Below, piece after piece: positions 52,976 to 54,157 of a stretch of 54,157 bases of DNA. The stretch lies in NCBI RefSeq assembly GCF_030409215.1, contig NZ_JAUFPL010000016.1, positions 1-54,157 of the forward strand, written 5' to 3'. The position numbers and the translations under genes are program-made. Origin of the DNA: Halomonas ramblicola (GTDB lineage: Bacteria; Pseudomonadota; Gammaproteobacteria; Pseudomonadales; Halomonadaceae). Each line of letters starts with the position of its first letter. Position 1 is the first letter of the stretch. The notes beneath the pieces are model-generated. The model ran no database searches. It was not told the origin of the DNA and worked only from the letters and a program-made list of their open reading frames with translations.

Positions 52976-52993
52976 TTGTCACGAAGCTGTCAT
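52976..52993 (+). promoter_or_regulatory. Pho box upstream of the PstS-type gene
   Basis: TTGTCAC-GAAG-CTGTCAT is two 7-bp half-sites separated by 4 bp, matching the PhoB-binding consensus CTGTCAT-N4-CTGTCAT at 12 of 14 positions. It is 62 bp before the start codon, so the gene is likely induced by phosphate starvation. Confidence 0.75.
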
Positions 52994-53054
52994 CTCCCTG
53001 GGGCAAGGTGTGACTCGCGAAGGTTGCACACTGTCCTCAACAGGAGATCGCTCC

Positions 53055-54077
53055 ATGAATCGCATCCTCAAGAGCCGCGCTTTCAAGACCACCGTGATCG
53101 CCGCCGCCGTGATGGGCGTCGCCGGCGTTGCCCAGGCGCGCGACCAGATCCGCATCGTGGGTTCCAGCACCGTCTATCCGTTCGCCAGCTACGTGACCGA
53201 GGAGTTCGGTGCGGTGACCGAGTACCCGACCCCGGTCATCGAGTCCACCGGTTCCGGCGGCGGCATCCGCCTGTTCTGCAACGGCGTGGGTGAGGGCACG
53301 CCCGACATCTCCAACGCCTCGCGTCGCATCAAGGCCTCCGAACTGGAGCGCTGCGAAGAGAACGGCGTGACCGACGTCACCGAGGTCAAGATCGGCTCCG
53401 ACGGCATCGTCTTCGCCCAGTCCAGCCAGAACGAGGCCCTGGACCTGACCCTCGAGCAGCTGTTCCTGGCCGTGGCCGCCCAGGTGCCGGTGGACGGCGA
53501 GCTGGTCGACAACCCCTACACCAACTGGAGCGACATCGATTCCGCGCTGCCGGATCGCGAGATCTCCATCTACGGCCCGCCCAGCACCTCCGGCACCCGT
53601 GACGCCTTCGAGGAGCTGGTGATGGAAAGCGCCTCCGAGGAGCTGGACGCCTACGGCGAGGCCTATACCGAGATCCGTGCCGACGGCGCCTACATCGACG
53701 CCGGCGAGAACGACAACCTGATCGTCCAGCGCCTCACCGAGGACACCGACGCCTTCGGCATCTTCGGCTACTCTTTCCTGGTGGAAAATCCGGATTCGTT
53801 GGTCGCCTCCAGCATCGGCGGCGTCGAGCCCGAAGCCGAGGCCATCAGCGCCGGCGACTACCCGATCGCCCGCTCGCTGTTCTTCTACGTCAAGAACCAG
53901 CACGCCGAGGACGTGCCGCCGCTGTATGAGTACGTCGACATGTTCGTCTCCGAGACCATGATCGGCGAGGGGGGCTACCTGGCGGACATCGGCCTGATCC
54001 CGCTGCCGGAGGCCGAGCGCGAGCAGACCCGTGAGAAGGTCGCCGATCGCGCCCAGCTGCAGACGTCCGATCTGTAA
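53055..54077 (+). CDS. pstS: Phosphate ABC transporter substrate-binding protein, PstS family
   Basis: The 340-residue protein has a signal peptide cleaved after GVAQA (about residue 28) and the PBP-like fold: IRIVGSSTVYPFASYVTEEF at the N-terminus, ESTGSGGGIRLFCNG, PDISNASRRIKASEL and STSGTRDAFEELV as phosphate contacts. It binds periplasmic phosphate for the PstCAB importer. CAGGAG precedes the ATG. The remainder of the pst operon lies beyond the window or elsewhere; a hairpin after this gene suggests it is partly separate. Confidence 0.92.
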   Translation: MNRILKSRAFKTTVIAAAVMGVAGVAQARDQIRIVGSSTVYPFASYVTEEFGAVTEYPTPVIESTGSGGGIRLFCNGVGEGTPDISNASRRIKASELERCEENGVTDVTEVKIGSDGIVFAQSSQNEALDLTLEQLFLAVAAQVPVDGELVDNPYTNWSDIDSALPDREISIYGPPSTSGTRDAFEELVMESASEELDAYGEAYTEIRADGAYIDAGENDNLIVQRLTEDTDAFGIFGYSFLVENPDSLVASSIGGVEPEAEAISAGDYPIARSLFFYVKNQHAEDVPPLYEYVDMFVSETMIGEGGYLADIGLIPLPEAEREQTREKVADRAQLQTSDL

Positions 54078-54108
54078 GACGCGCCTTTCGGGCATGGATG
54101 CCTGACCC

Positions 54109-54132
54109 GGCCGGCAGCCCAGGCTGCCGGCC
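54109..54132 (+). terminator. Strong hairpin after pstS
   Basis: A perfect 10-bp stem GGCCGGCAGC/GCTGCCGGCC with loop CCAG lies 31 bp past the stop codon. No T-tract follows within the window. Confidence 0.55.
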
Positions 54133-54157
54133 GTCGCACGTTACGGCAGCCGGGCTG

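Overview
The window reads as a piece of chromosome from a moderately halophilic, high-GC gammaproteobacterium, most likely Halomonas or a close relative. That assignment is an inference from gene content and order: dnaX-ybaB-recR, rnd-ycgL-ycgN, yqjD-yqjE-yqjK, a mlaA-PP2C-STAS cluster beside tal as remembered from Pseudomonas, PsrA-like and Pho boxes, and uniformly GC-rich codon use. There is no rRNA, tRNA, CRISPR array or phage module. The only stable RNA gene seen is the 4.5S signal recognition particle RNA.

Bases 1 to about 14,200 are accessory DNA. The left edge is insertion-sequence debris: the 3' end of an IS66-family element lies inside an IS1380-family transposase, and an IS110-type fragment is wedged between a GNAT gene and a MATE exporter gene. 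Next come an amino-acid-oxidase-like flavoprotein with a haloacid-dehalogenase-like partner, then a copper block. The copper block holds copZ, cueR, a two-component system, the multicopper oxidase CopA, outer-membrane CopB, a periplasmic cupredoxin, and a divergent pair of a tiny membrane protein and a DUF411 protein. The block is visibly rearranged: a frameshifted bicupin remnant lies between two CueR-type operators, and a 35-bp promoter-like sequence occurs twice. The copper P-type ATPase usually found beside cueR is missing here. The cupredoxin and copA promoters share a CTGAA-N6-CTGAA direct repeat with 11-bp periodicity, a good candidate for the site of the encoded response regulator.

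Bases 14,200 to 26,500 hold a TetR regulator, a CopD-like membrane protein, the yqjDEK envelope-stress genes, outer-membrane phospholipase A, a large MscK-type mechanosensitive channel, TlyA, an AbrB-type permease, and a two-gene operon of an ATP-grasp enzyme with a 681-residue uncharacterised protein. The 681-residue protein shows Gln, Cys, His and Asn in papain order. This pair is the best candidate in the window for an undescribed system.

Bases 26,500 to 54,157 are mostly housekeeping genes: 4.5S RNA, acetylpolyamine amidohydrolase, a PAS-GGDEF cyclase, dnaX-ybaB-recR, rnd-ycgL-ycgN, a glycine-repeat secreted protein, oligopeptidase B, a membrane protein/VWA protein/YafJ operon, fadD under a PsrA-like box, hrpA, a FabH-like synthase, mlaA, an RssB-like PP2C protein with a degenerate receiver, its STAS partner, tal, a Bcr/CflA exporter, and a PstS-type phosphate-binding protein behind a near-consensus Pho box.
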